From positions 1-34,554 of the forward strand of contig JAEUGW010000055.1 of NCBI GenBank assembly GCA_016795565.1: a DNA stretch of 34,554 bases, read 5' to 3'. The stretch comes from Opitutaceae bacterium (GTDB lineage Bacteria; Verrucomicrobiota; Verrucomicrobiia; Opitutales; Opitutaceae). The translations under genes were made by a program, and so were the position numbers. Positions 25,579 to 34,494 of the stretch are shown piece after piece. Below the pieces are notes generated by a model. That model did not search any database. It was not told where the DNA came from and saw only the letters and a list, made by a program, of their open reading frames with translations. Numbering within the stretch: position 1 is the first letter of the stretch; every line of letters begins with the position of its first letter.

Positions 25579-26832
25579 CTACGCCCGGAACATCACGTCC
25601 TCGCGGTTGAACATCCGCACGCAGAGCGCGATGGCCACCGCGGCATAGACGCAGGTCGAGCCGAAGATGAGGGCGATGTAGTGCCAGTGCCACACGCCCG
25701 AGAGCATCTCCTTGCAGACCAGCGAGAGGTTGAGGATGGGGATGAGCGCGGTCTTCGCCGTGAGCTCGATGCCGGGCAGCAGGCCGAAAACGGCGGGCAG
25801 AATGACGAGGATGACCATCGGGCCGACGTAGCTCTGCGCCTCCTTGTAGCTCTTGGCGAAGAGCGACACCACCAGCAGCAGCGCGGAGAAGAACACGGCC
25901 ACCGGCGCGATCATGGCGAACACGCCGAGGAGGCCGGCCGGGTCGATGGTGGGCATCACCCCGCCCATCACCGCCTTCGCCTCGGCGGTTTTCGCGGCCG
26001 TCTCCATCTTGTCGGGGGAGAACATGCTGCCGCCGAGCGCGGCGGTCACGCCCATCGAAACCAGCAGCATGCACATGGTGGCGATCGAGGCGGTGAGCAC
26101 CATGAGGAACTTGCCGAAGACGATGTTCACGCGGCTGACCGGGCTGCACATGAGCGTCTCCATCGTGCCGCGCTCCTTCTCGCCCGCAGTCAGGTCCATC
26201 GCGGGATACATCGCGCCGGTGAAACACAGGATGATGATGATATAGGGGATGAAGCCGCCGAAGAGATTGCCGCCGACCTTCTCGGGCGGGGCGACGTTTT
26301 GGCGTTTCACGTCGAAGGGTTTCACCAGCGCCACGGGCAGGTCGCGGTCGAGCAGGCGGTGCTCCACCGTCTTTTCCCGGTAGGTGCGAAAGAAGTCGTT
26401 CAGCGCGTTGGAGCCCATGCTCGAGCGCATCTCGCCTTCGTAATAGTAGATGTTCACCGTGGTCGCTTCGCCGGCCTTCAGCGCGGCCTCGAAACCCGCC
26501 GGGATCTCGACCGCGGCACGCAGCTTCTTGTCGGAGATGAGCTGCTTGTAGTCCCCGGAGGGCACGAAACGGAAGCGCGCCTCGCCCGCGGCCGTCTTCT
26601 CGGCCTTGAGGGCGGCCACGACGGCGGGAGAATCGGCGCCGCCGAGGATCATGACGCTCGGGGTCTCTTGGCGGGCCTGCTTCATGACCTTGGACATGAC
26701 CGTGCCGGTGCCGACCATGATCAGCGGCATGACCACAGCGGGGATGACGACCATCGAGATCAGAGTGCGCCGGTCGCGCAACTGGTCCTTCAGTTCCTTG
26801 AAATAGACGGTGAGAATGTGCTTCAGGTTCAT
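25579..26832 (-). CDS. natB: NatB-like ABC transporter permease
   Basis: 417 residues. One transmembrane segment (about 25-48) precedes a large external domain (about 50-195). A second block of five to six segments follows (about 212-405), starting at LFGGFIPYIIIILCF and with the conserved ERGTMETLMCSPVSRVNIVFGKF cytoplasmic loop. This is the ABC-2/NatB architecture; in Bacillus subtilis NatAB exports sodium ions. It starts 13 nt downstream of the ATPase gene in the same operon. Exported ion or drug identity here is inferred from homology only. Confidence 0.9.
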   Translation of the reverse strand: MNLKHILTVYFKELKDQLRDRRTLISMVVIPAVVMPLIMVGTGTVMSKVMKQARQETPSVMILGGADSPAVVAALKAEKTAAGEARFRFVPSGDYKQLISDKKLRAAVEIPAGFEAALKAGEATTVNIYYYEGEMRSSMGSNALNDFFRTYREKTVEHRLLDRDLPVALVKPFDVKRQNVAPPEKVGGNLFGGFIPYIIIILCFTGAMYPAMDLTAGEKERGTMETLMCSPVSRVNIVFGKFLMVLTASIATMCMLLVSMGVTAALGGSMFSPDKMETAAKTAEAKAVMGGVMPTIDPAGLLGVFAMIAPVAVFFSALLLVVSLFAKSYKEAQSYVGPMVILVILPAVFGLLPGIELTAKTALIPILNLSLVCKEMLSGVWHWHYIALIFGSTCVYAAVAIALCVRMFNREDVMFRA

Positions 26833-26845
26833 GGGTGCGGTCGGC

Positions 26846-27610
26846 TCACAGTTTGCTGGCGGCGGCCTCGAGCGCGGCTTCGCCGCCGACGGCCTTGACG
26901 AAAATCTCCTCCACCTCGCACTCGCCGAACTGCTGCTGCAATTGCGTGAGTGTGCCCTCGGCGACGAGACGTCCGTTGTGGATGATGCCGATGACGTCGC
27001 AGAGCTTCTCCACCTCGCTCATCACGTGGGTGGAGTAGATGACGGTCTTGCCGCGGTCGCGGCACTGGCGGACGAAGCGCACGATCGAGCGGGCGGTCAT
27101 GACATCGAGACCGAGCGTCGGCTCGTCAAAGATCATCACGGCTGGGTCGTGCACGAGCGTGCGGGCGATGGAGGTCTTCTGCTTCATGCCGGTGGAGAAC
27201 TTGTCGCAGCGCCGGTCGAGGAACTCGTGCATGGCGAGCTCGTCCGCGAGCACCTGGATGCGCGCGCGGATGGCGTCGTCCGACATGTCGTTGAGCCGGC
27301 CGAAGTAGGCGATCATCTCGCGGGCGGTGAGCCGCCCGTAGAGCGCGGTGCTCGCGGCGAGGAAGCCGACATCGGCGCGCACGGCCTCGGGCTCGCGCTC
27401 GACATCGTGCCCCGCGATCGTCGCCGTGCCGCTGGTGGGCTTCAGCAAGGTCGCGAGCATGCGAAGCGTGGTGGTCTTGCCGGCGCCGTTGGCGCCCAGC
27501 AGGCCGTAGATCTGCCCGGGGCGGCAGGTGAAGGAGACCTTCTCGACAGCGGTGATAACACCGTGCTTCTTGTCCTTGAAGGTCTTGGTCAGGTGGTGGG
27601 CTTCGATCAT
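26846..27610 (-). CDS. natA: NatA-like ABC transporter ATPase
   Basis: 254 residues. Walker A is G39-ANGAGK-T46. The signature is KFSTGMKQK, the STGM variant typical of NatA. Walker B is [12 protein letters not shown], and the switch histidine is in STHVMSE. It powers the adjacent NatB. The ATG at 27610 is preferred over a TTG six codons earlier. It lies 101 nt downstream of the response-regulator stop, across an inverted repeat. Confidence 0.93.
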   Translation of the reverse strand: MIEAHHLTKTFKDKKHGVITAVEKVSFTCRPGQIYGLLGANGAGKTTTLRMLATLLKPTSGTATIAGHDVEREPEAVRADVGFLAASTALYGRLTAREMIAYFGRLNDMSDDAIRARIQVLADELAMHEFLDRRCDKFSTGMKQKTSIARTLVHDPAVMIFDEPTLGLDVMTARSIVRFVRQCRDRGKTVIYSTHVMSEVEKLCDVIGIIHNGRLVAEGTLTQLQQQFGECEVEEIFVKAVGGEAALEAAASKL

Positions 27611-27635
27611 GGGAAAGGGGCGGAACAAACGGATG

Positions 27636-27695
27636 TGGAAAGCAGGAAGTCAGGAAGGAAACCGGCGCGGCCTGTTCCTGTTTTCCTGATTTCCA
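27636..27695. repeat. 21-bp imperfect inverted repeat upstream of natA
   Basis: Arms 27636-27656 and 27675-27695 pair at 18 of 21 positions and are built of TCAGGAA/CAGGAA units. It fills the leader between the response regulator and natA, so it may be an attenuator, a binding site or a dispersed repeat. Confidence 0.65.
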
Positions 27696-27711
27696 TATTG
27701 ATGGGGATTGC

Positions 27712-28440
27712 TCACAGGCTCATCCGGTCGCGGAAATCCTGCGCCTGGCGGCGGGAGAGCTCAACCTGCATCCCGCCCTTCAGCTTCACCAGCAGGCCGC
27801 CGCTGAACCAGGGCTCGATGCCGTCCACCCAGGCGAGGTTGATGACCTGCTTGCGGTTGGCGCGGAAGAAGTGCTTCGGGTCGAGTCGCTCCTCCATCGC
27901 GGTCAGAGAGCGGAAGAGCTGCGGCTTCTGGTCGTCGAAGTGGAGGCGGGTGTAGTTGCCCTCGGACTCGAGCAGGCGGAGGTTCTTCACCGGCACGAAC
28001 CAGCAGCGGTCGCCCTCGCGGACGAAGACCTTGTCCTCCATCGTCAGGCGCCCGCTGCCGCCAACCCCCGGTGCGCCCGGCGGCGGACCGCCCCGGCCGC
28101 GCAGCTTCTCCAGCGCGGCATCGAGCCGGTGGGGATCGACGGGCTTGAGCAGGTAGTCGAGCGCGTTGAACTCGAAGGCCTTCACCGCGAACTCGTCGTA
28201 GGCGGTGGTGAAGATGACCAGCGGCAACGGGGCCTCGAGCTGCTCGAGCAGGCTGAAGCCGTCGGCACCGGGCATCTGCACGTCGAGGAACAGGAGGTCG
28301 GGCCGGAGCGCGGCGACCTTGGCCCGCGCGTCCTCCGCGTCCACGGCCTCGCCGGCGATCTCGATGTCGGCGTGCGCCGCGAGCAGGCGGCGGAGCTCGT
28401 TGCGCGCGAGGCGCTCGTCGTCGATGAGCAGGGCTTTCAT
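27712..28440 (-). CDS. LytTR-family response regulator (NatR-like)
   Basis: 242 residues. The receiver domain (1-120) has D7-D8, phosphoacceptor D53 in FLDVQMPG, T78/T79 and K99. The LytTR DNA-binding domain (about 138-240) has VKNLRLLESEGNYTRLH and ANRKQVINLAWVDGIEP. It binds DNA when phosphorylated by the kinase encoded just upstream. Its ATG overlaps the kinase stop by 4 nt. The position upstream of natAB matches NatR of Bacillus, so natAB is its likely target. Confidence 0.93.
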   Translation of the reverse strand: MKALLIDDERLARNELRRLLAAHADIEIAGEAVDAEDARAKVAALRPDLLFLDVQMPGADGFSLLEQLEAPLPLVIFTTAYDEFAVKAFEFNALDYLLKPVDPHRLDAALEKLRGRGGPPPGAPGVGGSGRLTMEDKVFVREGDRCWFVPVKNLRLLESEGNYTRLHFDDQKPQLFRSLTAMEERLDPKHFFRANRKQVINLAWVDGIEPWFSGGLLVKLKGGMQVELSRRQAQDFRDRMSL

Positions 28441-29567
28441 GGGCTGGGGGCGGGCTGGAGGGGGATGCTGACGGCGGCGGTGACGTGGCCGGCGGGCTGG
28501 GGTCGCAGGGTCAGGGTGGCCGCCGGGCCGAAGAGCAGCCTGAGGCGCTCGGCGGCGTTGCGCAGGCCGACGCCCGTGGAGGAGCCGGCGCGGGCGGCCG
28601 CCGCGCTGGCCGGCGCCGACAGGTCGCCGGGGTTGGTCACGCGGATGGCGAGCGTCGCGCCTTCGCAGCGGGCCAAGATGGCAATCTCCCCGCCCTCGCG
28701 GCGCGGGCTGATGCCGTATTTGACGGCGTTCTCGACGAGGGTTTGCAGGATCATGGGCGGCACGCCCACCGGGCGGACCTCCGGGGCGATTTCCCAGCGG
28801 ACGCGCAGGCGGTTCTCGTGGCGGATCTGCTCCAGCGCGAGGTAATCCTCGGCCAGGCGCAGCTCCTCCTCGAAGGGCACGGTCTCCTGCTGGCCGGACT
28901 GGAGCGAGTAGCGCAGCATGTTGGCGAGACGCGTGACCGACTCGCGGGCGCGCGGGGCGTCCTCGTCGATCAGGGCGCGCAGGCTGTTGAGGGAGTTGAA
29001 CAGGAAGTGCGGGTTGAGCTGCCACTTGAGCGCGCGCAACTCGGCCTCCTTGACGCTGGCGGCCATCCGGAGCTGCTCGAGCTGCAGGCGGTTCAGCCGC
29101 TCGAAGAGGTGATAGAAGAAGTAGACGCACAGCCAGCCGGTCATCACGAGCGTGCCGTTCAACAGGCTGGAGAGACAGATGACCCAGAGCGGGTATTTGC
29201 CGCCGAATTTCAGCTGGAGCAGCCCGAGGTCGATGCCGTAGCCGACGACCGTCCAGACCGCGGACATGGCAATGGCCATCAGCATCACGCGCGGGATCAG
29301 GGGCTTCCAGCCCAGGTCCTTCCAGCCCCAGCGGGTCAGGTAGATCCGGGCATAATGCGTGATGAGAAGACCCTCCTCGAAAACGCGCACCAGCGACAGA
29401 TACAGCTCCTGCATCGTGGAGTTCTTGGGCAGCGCGCTGTCCCGGAACAGGGTGAGAAAGATCACCTGAATCGTCAGGAAAAACATCCAGCCGCCGGCCT
29501 GGCACAGCACATACAGCCGCTCCTTCGCGCGCTGCAGCCGGGCTTGGGTGTTGCTGGCGTGGTCCAT
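28437..29567 (-). CDS. LytS/YehU-type sensor histidine kinase (NatK-like)
   Basis: 376 residues from the ATG at 29567. Several hydrophobic segments (about 22-42, 92-118 and 127-152) form the membrane sensor. The His_kinase domain has ALKWQLNPH187FLFNSLN, where H187 is the phosphorylated residue. The ATP-binding domain has LVENAVKYGI (N box) and a GVGLRNAAERL glycine motif. It phosphorylates the adjacent LytTR regulator. An ATG at 29651 would add 28 residues without a membrane segment; neither start has a good ribosome-binding site. The gene is divergent from the ribokinase-like gene, with 249 nt between. Confidence 0.9.
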   Translation of the reverse strand: MDHASNTQARLQRAKERLYVLCQAGGWMFFLTIQVIFLTLFRDSALPKNSTMQELYLSLVRVFEEGLLITHYARIYLTRWGWKDLGWKPLIPRVMLMAIAMSAVWTVVGYGIDLGLLQLKFGGKYPLWVICLSSLLNGTLVMTGWLCVYFFYHLFERLNRLQLEQLRMAASVKEAELRALKWQLNPHFLFNSLNSLRALIDEDAPRARESVTRLANMLRYSLQSGQQETVPFEEELRLAEDYLALEQIRHENRLRVRWEIAPEVRPVGVPPMILQTLVENAVKYGISPRREGGEIAILARCEGATLAIRVTNPGDLSAPASAAAARAGSSTGVGLRNAAERLRLLFGPAATLTLRPQPAGHVTAAVSIPLQPAPSP

Positions 29568-29816
29568 GTTCACGCGCGAGCCAACCACGCCCGCCGGGGA
29601 CACGGCAAGGATGTCCGGCCGGACGGAGGCGAGGGAGGGAGCGGCAGCCATGGCGGCAGGTTGCACGGGCTCCGGCCCGGAGACACGCGCCGATTGGACA
29701 AGCGGACGGCGCGCCGGATGAGCGGCGTCGCCGGGATTGCCTTGCGCCGGCAAAACGTTCTTGGATTGGCTCCTGATGAGCCGCAACCCGACAATCCCCC
29801 ACCCGGCATCGCACCC

Positions 29817-30803
29817 ATGAAATCCGCAGTCGTTGTCGTCGGCAGCTTCGTCCAGGATTTCGCCTTCTACACCCAGGCCTTTCCGCAGCCGGGTGAGACC
29901 GTCGTCGGCGACTTCCGGCCCGGCCCCGGGGGCAAGGGCTTCAACCAGGCCATCGCCGCCGCGCGCACCGGCATCAACACCGCCTTCATCGGGGCGGTCG
30001 GTCCCGACGGGGCGGCGCACCGCATCCGGCCGTTCGCCCGCGCCGCGGGCCTGCACGCCCACTTCATCGAGAAGCCCAAGCACGCCACGGGCACCGCCGT
30101 CATCACCGTCAACGCCGCCGGCCAGAACCACATCATCATCTCCCTCGGCGCCAATCTCGGGCTGAAGCCCCGCGACATACCGCCCGCGCTGCTGGCCCCG
30201 GCCCAGGTGGTCGTCTGCCAGGGCGAGTCCGACTACGCCACCGTCGGCCACGTGCTGCGCACCGCCCGCCGCAACGGTGCCATCACTGTGCTCAATCCCG
30301 CGCCGATGCGCCCGGAGTTCGACCCCGCCGTGCTCCGCCACACCGAGGTGCTCATCCCCAACGAGAGCGAGTTCGTCGCCCTCGTGCAGCAATGCCCGTC
30401 CTGCGCCGCCCTGCTGCGCACCGCCCCCTACAACGCGGGCGGCGCCTTCACCACCGCGACGCTGCACGCGCTCACCGCCGAGGCGCTGCACCGGCTCTGC
30501 CGCTGCCTGAAGGTGCCGGTGGTCATCATCACGCTCGGCGCCCGCGGCTGCTTCGTCTCCCAGCCCGATGTCTGGCAACGCATCAGCGCGCACGATGTCG
30601 AGGTCGTGGACACGGCCGGAGCCGGCGACGCCTTTGTCGGCGGCTTCGCGGCCGGCCTGGTGAAGTTCAAGCACAACATCTTCGAGGCCGCCCACTACGC
30701 CAGCGCCGTCGCCGCCCTCTCGGTCATGCAGCCCGGCACCGCGACCTCCATGCCCATCGCGCGGGAGATCGCCCGCTTCCTCAAGAAACGCGACCATCAA
30801 TAA
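29817..30803 (+). CDS. Ribokinase-like PfkB-family sugar kinase
   Basis: 328 residues. The N-terminal motif GSFVQDF, then PGETVVGDFRPGPGGKGFNQAIAAAR, is close to ribokinase. The C-terminal PfkB signature DTAGAGDAFVGG holds the catalytic base D271. It phosphorylates a sugar or nucleoside with ATP; ribose is likely but not proven. A cysteine-rich patch (about 192-230, QQCPSCAALL and the following residues) is unusual for ribokinases. A family A repeat lies 41 nt past the stop. Confidence 0.88.
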   Translation: MKSAVVVVGSFVQDFAFYTQAFPQPGETVVGDFRPGPGGKGFNQAIAAARTGINTAFIGAVGPDGAAHRIRPFARAAGLHAHFIEKPKHATGTAVITVNAAGQNHIIISLGANLGLKPRDIPPALLAPAQVVVCQGESDYATVGHVLRTARRNGAITVLNPAPMRPEFDPAVLRHTEVLIPNESEFVALVQQCPSCAALLRTAPYNAGGAFTTATLHALTAEALHRLCRCLKVPVVIITLGARGCFVSQPDVWQRISAHDVEVVDTAGAGDAFVGGFAAGLVKFKHNIFEAAHYASAVAALSVMQPGTATSMPIAREIARFLKKRDHQ

Positions 30804-30844
30804 CCGCCGCCATGCCGAGCCGTGGGATGGTTTAGGCAAATCCT

Positions 30845-30900
30845 GTAGCGGCGGTCTGTGACCGCCGGGGAGATGGACGGCGCTCATAGAGCGCCGCTAC
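30845..30900. repeat. REPIN-like element, family A, compact 56-bp copy
   Basis: GTAG, hairpin GGCGGTC-TGT-GACCGCC, hairpin GGCGCTC-ATA-GAGCGCC, CTAC. The right stem differs from other family A copies by matched changes on both arms. It lies between the kinase and the aminopeptidase gene. Confidence 0.88.
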
Positions 30901-30977
30901 AAAAACCATGCCGCCGCCCGGCCGCTCGGGGCAGTCCGTTGACAGCGCCGCCGTCCCGGGCCAGCGTGCCCCACCCT

Positions 30978-33671
30978 ATGCTCCCCACCCTGCGCGCCGC
31001 CCGGGCGGTCTTCCTCGTTTGCTGCCTCCTGCCCGGCGCGTTGCTCGCCGAGAAGCCCTTCGCCTTTGCCGCCACGCCCGGCCAGCTGCCGAAGACGGCC
31101 GTGCCGCGTCACTACGCCCTGCGCCTCCAGCCCGACCTCGCCGCCCGCACCACGGCGGGCACGGCGACCATCGAGCTCGAGGTGCTCGCGCCCGTGACCG
31201 AGCTGGTGCTCAACGCCCTCGACCTGGAGATCGATTCCGCCGCGCTGGTGGACAACCCCGCCGCGCCGCTCGCCCTCACCCCGCGCCTCGACCCCGGCCG
31301 GCAAACCCTCACGCTGCCCGTCACCCTCGCGCCCGGCCGCCACACCCTCGCCCTGGCCTTCCGCGGCCGCATCGGCACGCAGGCCGAGGGCTTCTTCGTG
31401 GACAAGTATCCCACGCCCTCCGGCGACAAGCTCATGCTCGGCACGCAGATGGAGCCCACCGACGCCCGCCGCGTTTTCCCCTGTTGGGACGAGCCCGTTT
31501 ATCGCGCCACCTACGACATCACCCTCGTCGTGCCGGCGCCGCTCATGGCCGTGTCCAACATGCCCGTCGTGCGCGAGACCGCCCTCGGCACCGGGCTGAA
31601 GGAGGTCGTGTTCGCCCGCACACCGGCCATGGCCAGCTACCTCGTCGCGCTCTACGCCGGCGAGTTCGAGACCGTGGAGGGCGAGCAGGACGGCGTGCAG
31701 CTCCGCATCATCACCACCGAGGGCAAGCGCGCCAGCGCCGCCTACGCCCTCGAGGCCACCCGGCGCCTGCTCGCCTACTTCAACGACTATTTCGGCGTGC
31801 GCTACCCGCTGCCCAAGCTCGACCAGCTCGCCGTGCCCAACGCCTTCGCCACCTTCGGCGCGATGGAGAACTGGGGCGCCATCACCTACATTGACACCGC
31901 GCTGCTCTACGACCCCGCCACCGGCTCGCAAGCCAACCGCGAGGCCGTCTTCGAGACCATCGCCCACGAGGTGGCCCACCAGTGGTTCGGCGACCTCGTC
32001 ACCATGGCGTGGTGGGACAACCTCTGGCTGAACGAGGGCTTCGCCTCCTGGATGGGCACCAAGGCCACCGACGCCCTCAATCCCGACTGGCAGCTCTGGG
32101 TTCGTGCCAGCGAGGAGAAGGAGGGTGCCCTCGCCCTCGACGCTCGCCGGACCACGCACCCCATCCTCCAGCCCATCGCCAACGAGAGCCAGGCCAACGA
32201 CGCCTTCGACACCATCTCCTACCAGAAAGGCCAGGCCTTCCTCCGCATGCTCGAGGCCTACCTCGGCGAGACCGCCTTCCGCGACGGCCTCCGCCTCTAC
32301 ATGCAGCGGCACCAGTATTCCAGCTCCACCACCGCCGACCTCTGGGCCGCCCTCGGCGCGGCCTCCGGCAAGCCTGTCGTCGAGCTGGCCGCCGGCTGGA
32401 CCGAGCAACCGGGCTTCCCCGTCGTGCTCGTCTCGGCTGTAGGGGCGTCGCTCGCCGACGCCCGGGCACCGACCGGCAGCGCCCCTCCGCCCAACCGCTC
32501 ACTCCGCCTCGAGCAATCCCGCTTCACCGTCAACGACCCCGCCGCCACTCCCCTCACCTGGAACATCCCCATCACCCTCGCGGACACCGCCCACCTGTCC
32601 GCCCCCGGCGTGGCTCTGCTCAAGGACCGCGCGATGGAAGTCCCCTGGCCCGCCGGCCCCGGCACGCCCAAGGCCAACGTCGGCGGCACCGGCTTCTACC
32701 GCGTGCTCTACGACGACACCCTCGCCGACGCGCTCTGCCGCGAGGTCACCACGCTGCCGCCCGCCGACCAGCTCAACCTCCTCGGCGACACCTGGGCGCT
32801 CTGCGAAGCCGGCCGTCAGTCCGCCACCGCGTGGCTCGGCCTCGCCGAGCAGCTCCGCGCCAGCCCCAGCCAGCCCGTCTGGGAACACCTGCTCGGCAAG
32901 ATCGCCCTGCTTGACCGCCTGCAACTCAACCAGCCCGGCCGCCGCGCCTTCCAGGCCTGGGCCGCCCGATTGCTCGCCGCACCCTTCGCCCGCCTCGGCT
33001 GGGACGCCGCGCCCGGCGAGTCGTCCCTCGACGCCGCCCTCCGGCCCAAGCTCATCGCCGCGCTCGGCACCTACGGCGACCGCGCCGTGATCGACGAGTC
33101 CGCGCGCCGCTGGTCGGCGTTCCTCGCCGACCCCGCCACCCTGCCCGGCAACCTCCGCGCGCCCGTCCTCGCCGTCGTCGGCCGCTACGCCACGCGCGAA
33201 ACCTACGACCAGCTGCACGCCCTCGCCCGCGCCGCCCGCACCACCGTGGAAAAACGCCGCGCCTACGCCGCCATGCAGGCCGCCCTCGATCCCGCCCTCG
33301 CCGCCGCCACCCTCGCCCTGACGCTGGGCGACGAGTTGTCCGCCACCGAGGCCGCCCGCAACGTCGCCGCCGTCGCCGCTAACGAACACGCCGACCTTGC
33401 GTGGGAATTTGCCCGGGCCCACACCGACGAGCTACTCAAGCGCACCACCTTCTTCGGCCGCAACGCCTACCTGCCCGGCATCGCCCGCGCCTCCACCGAC
33501 GCCCCCCGCGCCGACGAACTCGAGGCGCTCGTGCGGGCCAAGCTGCCGGCCGACGCCCTCGCCGAGGCCGCCAAGGGTGCCGATCTCATCCGGCTCTACG
33601 CCGCCGTGAAACAGCGCGAGCTACCGGCCATCGACGCCTGGGTGAAACAGCGCGTGCAGCTCCCGGAGTAA
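30978..33671 (+). CDS. M1-family aminopeptidase, exported
   Basis: 897 residues with a signal peptide (1-24). An N-terminal beta-domain (about 38-235) is followed by the M1 catalytic domain with G294-AMEN and zinc site H330-EVA-H334 plus E353 (NEGFASW). A beta-sandwich and a long alpha-helical C-terminal domain (about 590-890) complete the ERAP/APN layout. It removes N-terminal residues from peptides, probably in the periplasm. Residues about 488-504, just after the catalytic part, are a degenerate translated repeat (GASLADARAPTGSAPP). The ATG at 30978 is chosen for the signal peptide; the frame extends 40 codons upstream through the family A repeat. Confidence 0.93.
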   Translation: MLPTLRAARAVFLVCCLLPGALLAEKPFAFAATPGQLPKTAVPRHYALRLQPDLAARTTAGTATIELEVLAPVTELVLNALDLEIDSAALVDNPAAPLALTPRLDPGRQTLTLPVTLAPGRHTLALAFRGRIGTQAEGFFVDKYPTPSGDKLMLGTQMEPTDARRVFPCWDEPVYRATYDITLVVPAPLMAVSNMPVVRETALGTGLKEVVFARTPAMASYLVALYAGEFETVEGEQDGVQLRIITTEGKRASAAYALEATRRLLAYFNDYFGVRYPLPKLDQLAVPNAFATFGAMENWGAITYIDTALLYDPATGSQANREAVFETIAHEVAHQWFGDLVTMAWWDNLWLNEGFASWMGTKATDALNPDWQLWVRASEEKEGALALDARRTTHPILQPIANESQANDAFDTISYQKGQAFLRMLEAYLGETAFRDGLRLYMQRHQYSSSTTADLWAALGAASGKPVVELAAGWTEQPGFPVVLVSAVGASLADARAPTGSAPPPNRSLRLEQSRFTVNDPAATPLTWNIPITLADTAHLSAPGVALLKDRAMEVPWPAGPGTPKANVGGTGFYRVLYDDTLADALCREVTTLPPADQLNLLGDTWALCEAGRQSATAWLGLAEQLRASPSQPVWEHLLGKIALLDRLQLNQPGRRAFQAWAARLLAAPFARLGWDAAPGESSLDAALRPKLIAALGTYGDRAVIDESARRWSAFLADPATLPGNLRAPVLAVVGRYATRETYDQLHALARAARTTVEKRRAYAAMQAALDPALAAATLALTLGDELSATEAARNVAAVAANEHADLAWEFARAHTDELLKRTTFFGRNAYLPGIARASTDAPRADELEALVRAKLPADALAEAAKGADLIRLYAAVKQRELPAIDAWVKQRVQLPE
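32439..32488. repeat. Degenerate GTAG-headed element inside the aminopeptidase gene
   Basis: It starts GTAGGGGCG, has hairpin GGCGTCG-CTCGC-CGACGCC, and ends CGCCCCTCC instead of CTAC. The head matches family D, but the inner stem differs. It is translated in frame. Confidence 0.65.
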
Positions 33672-33675
33672 ACCC

Positions 33676-34170
33676 ATGCTCAAGCTCCGCGCCAAACTCT
33701 ACCGGGTCGCGCTCGTCCGCTGGGCCGACGTGCCGAAAACAGCCGTGGACCGGCTCGGGCTCACGCCCGCCGACATCAAGGGCAAGGCGATCAAGGGCTG
33801 GAACGCCCTGCTGCGCTTCAACGGCGACCTCGACCGCGTCACGCTCTTCCCGGGCCGCAAGCGCGGCTGCTACAAGGTCGCGTTCAAGGTCGAGCTGCTG
33901 AAGGCCGCCGGCGTGGACGCGGGCGACACCGTCGAGTTCACGCTCGAGCTCGACGCCGCCTCGCGCGAGCCCGACCTGCCGGAGGAGATGGCGCGCGTGT
34001 TCCGCTCGCGGCCGGAGCTGCGCGAGCGCTGGCAGGCGCACAGCGTGGCGATGCGCCGCCAGGTCGTGCGCTACATCGAGCAGGCCAAGGGCGCCGACGT
34101 GCGCGCCAGGCGCTGCTGGATCTTCCTCGAGCGCCTCGCCGAGACCGGGAAGCTGTCCGGTAGCGCCTGA
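33676..34170 (+). CDS. YdeI/DUF1905-like protein
   Basis: 164 soluble residues. The N-terminal part (1-95) has the DUF1905 layout: an F/L-rich first strand, then GKAIKGWNALLRFNGD and KVELLKAAGVDAGDTVEFTLELD. The C-terminal helical part (about 105-160) has ELRERWQAHSVAMRRQVVRYIEQAKGADVRARR, the YdeI-type repeat. The role is unknown; the family is sometimes labelled bacteriocin-protection. It starts 4 nt after the aminopeptidase stop with a GGAG site overlapping that gene, so the two are one operon. Confidence 0.85.
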   Translation: MLKLRAKLYRVALVRWADVPKTAVDRLGLTPADIKGKAIKGWNALLRFNGDLDRVTLFPGRKRGCYKVAFKVELLKAAGVDAGDTVEFTLELDAASREPDLPEEMARVFRSRPELRERWQAHSVAMRRQVVRYIEQAKGADVRARRCWIFLERLAETGKLSGSA

Positions 34171-34223
34171 ACCCGCCCGACGTATCCCCGCACCCTATCG
34201 AGGTTCGTATAATTGTCTGACGG

Positions 34224-34278
34224 GTAGGGCGCACCGGCCCGGTGCGCCGCGGCGGAGCGAGCCGCTCCGCTCTACCAC
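34224..34278. repeat. REPIN-like element, family E, copy 2
   Basis: GTAG...CCAC with the same two hairpins as 11114-11168 (52 of 55 identical). The flanking TCTGACGG and GCATCGCG are shared, so the copied unit exceeds the hairpins. Confidence 0.8.
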
Positions 34279-34360
34279 CGGCATCGCGTCGTCCGCCGAT
34301 TGCGCAGGCCTCATAGGCGCTTCAAATTGAAATATCGCCGGAACGATGCAGTTGGGAGCT

Positions 34361-34418
34361 GTGGGAGCGAGCTTGCTCGCGACTTTTTGGGCGATGTCGC
34401 GAGCAAGCTCGCTCCCAC
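34361..34418. repeat. REPIN-like element, family F
   Basis: GTGG, hairpin GCGAGC-TT-GCTCGC, spacer with five T residues, hairpin GCGAGC-AA-GCTCGC, CCAC. The GTGGGAGCGAGCTTGCTCGC half looks like a REP known from Pseudomonas, recalled and not checked. Confidence 0.85.
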
Positions 34419-34494
34419 AGTCAGGCACTGAAAGGTGAACGGAACCTCGATGGCAATGCAGGCGGGCTCTTATTTTCAGGCCGCTTGGTTTTCT

